From Streptomyces sp. NBC_01016 (GTDB lineage: Bacteria; Actinomycetota; Actinomycetes; Streptomycetales; Streptomycetaceae): a DNA stretch of 64,000 bases. Both the position numbers and the translations under genes were made by a program. The stretch spans positions 2,356,001-2,420,000 of the forward strand of contig NZ_JAPEOQ010000001.1 of the NCBI RefSeq assembly GCF_026341035.1, read 5' to 3'. The stretch's first letter is position 1. The number at the start of each line of letters is the position of its first letter. Shown one piece after another: positions 61,289 to 64,000 of this stretch. The notes under the pieces were generated by a model, which was not told where the DNA came from, ran no database searches, and was given only the letters and a program-made list of their open reading frames with translations.

Positions 61289-61965
61289 GAGCGGCTCGGT
61301 GACGGCAGGTCAGGGGTGGGCTTGGCTCCGGTGCGCAGGATCTCGTCGCGGGTCGGCAGCATCGCCTTCTGGTGGGTGTCGTACGACCAGGAGGTGCGGT
61401 ACTCGTACCCGGACAGGTCGGCGGCGGCGCGCACCACGATGTTCCGGCCCGCCAGATGCACGTTGATGACGGCGTCCTTGTCGTCCATGATCTGGGTCAA
61501 CTTGCCGTCGCGGTACGTGTACGCCTGCAGATACGCCTGGCGGTGCGGGGCGCGGACGGCGACGAGCAGATCGTCCGGGCCGTCGCCGGTCAGATCCCGG
61601 TAGTACCCGCCGAGCACGGGACAGTCCTTGGACGACGGGCAGTCCGCGACGTCGGCGGCGATGTCCTTGTAGTCGTCGGGCGCGGCGGTGACGCGGGCCC
61701 GCACGATCGTCGCCGGGTCGACCGCGCGCAGCTTCCCGCCGGGCACCTTCACGCCCTTGACCACGGCCGTCTCCCCGGCGCCGTAGTCGTCGGCGGCGCG
61801 GGTCGCGGGCGGCAGCGTGGGCCACAGCCGCTCCGGACCGACGGCCGTCGGGGTCGGCCCCACGCTCTCCAGACCGCCCTGGTCCCCGCAGCCGGCGCAC
61901 GCGCAGAACAACACGGCGACCGACACGGCGAGGACGGGTCGGCCGAGGCGCCTAGGGCCTGTCAC
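61285..61965 (-). CDS. Putative lipoprotein, accessory to the sensor kinase
   Basis: The 226-residue protein begins at GTG 61965 (AGGAG 4 nt upstream), with a signal helix ending in a Cys cluster (VAVLFCACAGCGDQG) that probably includes the lipidation Cys. The mature part has an FG-GAP-like or VCBS-like segment (DLTGDGPDDLLVAV) and KQ/TY-rich strands. Function not known. It resembles lipoproteins next to envelope-stress kinases such as CseA, but I do not claim orthology. It forms a coupled operon with the kinase and may modulate its sensing. Confidence 0.78.
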   Translation of the reverse strand: MTGPRRLGRPVLAVSVAVLFCACAGCGDQGGLESVGPTPTAVGPERLWPTLPPATRAADDYGAGETAVVKGVKVPGGKLRAVDPATIVRARVTAAPDDYKDIAADVADCPSSKDCPVLGGYYRDLTGDGPDDLLVAVRAPHRQAYLQAYTYRDGKLTQIMDDKDAVINVHLAGRNIVVRAAADLSGYEYRTSWSYDTHQKAMLPTRDEILRTGAKPTPDLPSPSRS

Positions 61966-62082
61966 TGCACTCCTGCCTGCCGGGTCGAACGGGTCGTGTT
62001 GGTCATCCGTCATCATGCCGGGCCTGCGGGCTTCTTGCCCTGCGGCGGGCTTGCTGCTCCCATGGTCGTGGGGTGATGGGGC

Positions 62083-62886
62083 ATGAGCGGACTGCGCGTC
62101 ATACCGACCTGGCGGAACGGCCAGGAGTGGCTCTACGTGTGCGGGGACGACGGCACGAACGTCGCCTGGTACGACCGGGACGCGGGCCGGGTGAACCTGC
62201 TCAGCGAGACCCGGCGGGCGGACGTGCTCGACGTGCTCCGTCCGTTCATCGCGGGCCAGGTCGCCGTAGGCCCGCCCCCGGTGCCGACCCCCGCCGAACT
62301 GGCCGGGCTCACCCTCCACCCCGACGACGACCTCGCGCCGAACCGGCCGGGCGAGGACCTCGTCATCTCCCTGGACCGCGCCCCGGCCCCGCAGCGCCGG
62401 CTGCGCGCCGACCCGCGGCGCAGGGCGCTCGCCGCGCAGGCACGGGTGGGCGAGGTCCTCGACGGCCTCGAGGCGGTCGGCTGGCGGGTGCTGCACTCGG
62501 TGCCGCTGCCCGGCGGAGCCCACATCCACCATCTGCTGATCGGACCCGGCGGCCTGTTCGCGCTGCACACGCTGCCCGTGCGCAGGCAACGTGTGCGGAT
62601 CGGCGACCCCTGGGTGACGGCGGGCCGCGCGGAGCGGCAGCCACTGCTGCGCCGGGTCCGGGCCGACGCCTCCCGGGCCTCCTTCGCCCTCACCGCGGAG
62701 GTCCGCGCGGGCCTGGTCCTGGTGGAACCGGCGACCGTCGAGGTGACAACACCACCACGCGACGTCCGCCTCTTCACCGACACGGACCTCGCCCCCCTCA
62801 CCCACACGGCGGGCCTCCTCAAGCCGGCGGACGTGGAGGCGCTGCACATGATGGCGCGGGACAGGGGGACGTGGACGCGGGTGTGA
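62083..62886 (+). CDS. NERD-like domain protein with probably inactive nuclease site
   Basis: The 267-residue protein has a middle segment (residues about 112-175: ARVGEVLDGLEAVGWRVLHSVPLPGG, HHLLIGPGGLFALHTLP) matching the NERD nuclease-related pattern. The usual I-D-H catalytic Asp is His here and the T-K Lys is Leu, so nuclease activity is doubtful. The N- and C-terminal parts are unassigned. It sits next to NHEJ genes and is convergent with the LigD-type polymerase, but no operon link exists. The stop is beside the dispersed repeat. Confidence 0.72.
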   Translation: MSGLRVIPTWRNGQEWLYVCGDDGTNVAWYDRDAGRVNLLSETRRADVLDVLRPFIAGQVAVGPPPVPTPAELAGLTLHPDDDLAPNRPGEDLVISLDRAPAPQRRLRADPRRRALAAQARVGEVLDGLEAVGWRVLHSVPLPGGAHIHHLLIGPGGLFALHTLPVRRQRVRIGDPWVTAGRAERQPLLRRVRADASRASFALTAEVRAGLVLVEPATVEVTTPPRDVRLFTDTDLAPLTHTAGLLKPADVEALHMMARDRGTWTRV

Positions 62887-62889
62887 CCC

Positions 62890-62975
62890 AATCCAGCCCC
62901 GCCGCCGGTTCGGCATTTCAGCCCCGCCGGCGTTTGAGGCGCGGGGCCCGGGGCGGAGCCCCGCGACCGCAACGC
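62890..62975. repeat. Dispersed intergenic repeat copy D (opposite orientation)
   Basis: CAGCCCCGCCGGCGTTTGAG, then GCGCGGGGCC and GCCCCGCGACCGCAACGCC is almost the reverse complement of copy B at 44.5 kb. A partial second unit (CCAGCCCCGCCGCCGG) precedes it. It lies between the convergent NERD-like and polymerase genes. Confidence 0.75.
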
Positions 62976-62983
62976 CGTCCGCG

Positions 62984-63865
62984 TCAAGGCAGCTCCCCGG
63001 CCCGATCGGCGTCGAACAATCCCGCGAGCAGATCCCCGTCCCGCCCCAGCCGCGCAACAACGTCTCCCGCATCAAAAACCAGGCCCCCCGAGGAGCGGCA
63101 CCCCTCGACCTCCCGCCATGTCACCGGCGCCGAAACCGTCGGAGACACCCGCGCACGCAAGGTGTACGCCACAGCCGTCGTCTTCGCCGCCGAATTCTGA
63201 CTGTGGTCGACGAACACTTTCCCGCGCCGCAGGCCCCGCGCCATCCGATGCACCACGAGCCGCGGCATCGCCCCCTCCGCCTCCTGCGCGAGCCCCTTCG
63301 CATACGCACTGACCCGCTCCGACGCCGTAGGCACCAGCGGCACCAGCAGATGCAGCCCCTTGGACCCGGACGTCTTCGCGTACGCCTCGAGCCCGTCCCG
63401 CGCCAACCGCTCCCGCAGCCACACCCCCACCTCGCAGCACTGCACGATGTCGGCCGGCGCCCCGGGGTCCAGGTCGAACACGAGCCGGTCCGCCCGCCCC
63501 GGCGCATCCGCCCGCCACTGCGGCGTGTGGAACTCGGTGACCAGGTTCGCCGCCCACATCAACGTCGGCAGGTCCTGTACGAGGATCTGCCGCGAGACCC
63601 CGTCCGAGCGCGACACCTCGGCCGTCTTCACCCAGGAAGGTGTCCCCGGCGGCACGTTCTTGGCGAAGAACTGCTGGCCACGCGGCCCGTCCGGGAAGCG
63701 CAGGAAGGAGACCGGGCGGTCCCGCAGATGCGGGAGCAGGGCCTCCGCGGCCGTCGCGTAGTAGTGCAGCAGCTCGCCCTTGGTGAACCCGGATTCCGGA
63801 TACAGCACCTTCTCCAGGTTGCTGAGCGTGAGCCGCCGCCCCTCCACTTCTGTGATGGGCGCCAT
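62984..63865 (-). CDS. LigD-type primase-polymerase (NHEJ) domain protein
   Basis: A 293-residue stand-alone polymerase domain of the LigD/AEP family. Motif residues are seen in FDLDPGAP (metal-binding D-x-D), TSGSKGLHLLVPL (S-x-K-G-x-H), and FVDHSQN; the N-terminal SNLEKVLYPESGFTKGELL opening is also typical. It adds nucleotides at broken ends in end joining. Divergent from Ku, 83 bp away, as in several Streptomyces. No ligase domain is attached, so a separate ligase must finish repair. Start is ATG 63865, although an in-frame TTG at 63883 is possible. Confidence 0.92.
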   Translation of the reverse strand: MAPITEVEGRRLTLSNLEKVLYPESGFTKGELLHYYATAAEALLPHLRDRPVSFLRFPDGPRGQQFFAKNVPPGTPSWVKTAEVSRSDGVSRQILVQDLPTLMWAANLVTEFHTPQWRADAPGRADRLVFDLDPGAPADIVQCCEVGVWLRERLARDGLEAYAKTSGSKGLHLLVPLVPTASERVSAYAKGLAQEAEGAMPRLVVHRMARGLRRGKVFVDHSQNSAAKTTAVAYTLRARVSPTVSAPVTWREVEGCRSSGGLVFDAGDVVARLGRDGDLLAGLFDADRAGELP

Positions 63866-63892
63866 ACGGTAATACTCTGGCAATCCAGCCCG

Positions 63893-63926
63893 TTATGTCG
63901 TCTCTATCGCTTATGTCGTGTATCGC
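63893..63926. promoter_or_regulatory. Direct repeats in the Ku/polymerase divergent promoter
   Basis: TTATGTCGT followed by TATCGC occurs twice in tandem: 63893-63910 (with CTC inserted) and 63911-63926. It fills the centre of the 83-bp space between the two NHEJ genes and could be a shared operator or overlapping -10 elements. Confidence 0.5.
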
Positions 63927-63948
63927 GGCGCGAACCGGGAGGTCCACC

Positions 63949-64000
63949 GTGCGCTCCATATGGAACGGCGCCATCTCCTTCGGCCTGGTCAGCATCCCGA
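63949..64000 (+). CDS. ku: Ku protein, N-terminal fragment at window edge
   Basis: From GTG 63949, with GGGAGG 6 nt upstream, the first 17 residues are MRSIWNGAISFGLVSIP, the conserved N-terminus of bacterial Ku. Ku binds DNA ends and recruits the end-joining polymerase and ligase. The gene continues past base 64000. It is divergent from the polymerase, so both are probably controlled together. Confidence 0.93.
   Translation, partial: MRSIWNGAISFGLVSIP

Noticed and set aside
60005..61965. cseA-cseC orthologues (sigE operon)
   Set aside because: No sigE or cseB is adjacent, and sequence identity cannot be tested here; kept only as an analogy.

Overview
The window is high-GC actinobacterial DNA and almost certainly a Streptomyces chromosome core-arm segment. 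The evidence is the nickel superoxide dismutase pair sodN/sodX, a conservon operon (sensor kinase, roadblock protein, DUF742 protein, GTPase), the fused Kgd-type 2-oxoglutarate dehydrogenase/decarboxylase, lon behind an HspR-type (HAIR) operator, an FtsW/class B PBP pair, a divergent Ku/LigD-type polymerase pair, and frequent GTG/TTG starts. I saw no tRNA, rRNA, CRISPR array, integrase or transposase.

Layout. 0-5 kb: acetyltransferase, 3-hydroxyacid-type dehydrogenase, ATP-grasp-like protein, sodN/sodX, CGNR regulator, methyltransferase. 5.2-8.1 kb: a polar amino acid ABC transporter (binding protein, permease, ATPase) read leftward. 8.7-15 kb: malic enzyme, quinone-type oxidoreductase, a two-gene HTH/Clp-N operon with paired operators, a PadR/DUF4097 pair and two small hypotheticals. 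15.2-28.5 kb: the most unusual region. It holds a Trypco1-like protein, a trypsin-like protease with a VMAP-like C-terminus, a MoxR AAA+ ATPase, a large vWA/SAV_2336-type protein, a 65-residue FxsA-like precursor peptide, an FxsB radical SAM/SPASM enzyme, an HExxH putative peptide hydroxylase and a TIR-NB-ARC-TPR protein. 28.6-35.3 kb: kgd, a two-component system and a spermidine synthase-like protein. 35.4-43.8 kb: acetyltransferase, lon, a LuxR-type regulator divergent from a secreted M4 protease, and a GH25 lysozyme. 44-51.5 kb: MarR regulator, PP2C-like phosphatase, and the conservon with a flavin monooxygenase. 52-59.9 kb: NlpC/P60 hydrolase, TetR, two divergent diiron proteins, PBP and FtsW, SH3 protein. 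60-64 kb: lipoprotein plus orphan sensor kinase, degenerate NERD-like protein, LigD-type polymerase and the start of Ku.

How the parts may work together. In the 15-28 kb region a proteolysis/ATPase/vWA ternary module, of the type described for NTP-dependent conflict systems, is contiguous and co-directional with a RiPP maturation module. The precursor gene follows the vWA gene and appears translationally coupled to it through a 22-codon relay frame. Two look-alike promoters (TTACCAGC-type -35, 17-bp spacer) precede the MoxR gene and the TIR-NB-ARC gene. My inference is a regulated defence or signalling system that produces or senses a cyclophane-bearing peptide. The families are known; this exact composition and the non-canonical precursor C-terminus (W-N-N-S-F-T) are the candidates for something undescribed.

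A second pattern is a dispersed hairpin-rich intergenic repeat that lies at four convergent gene junctions and supplies the last codons and stop of two genes.
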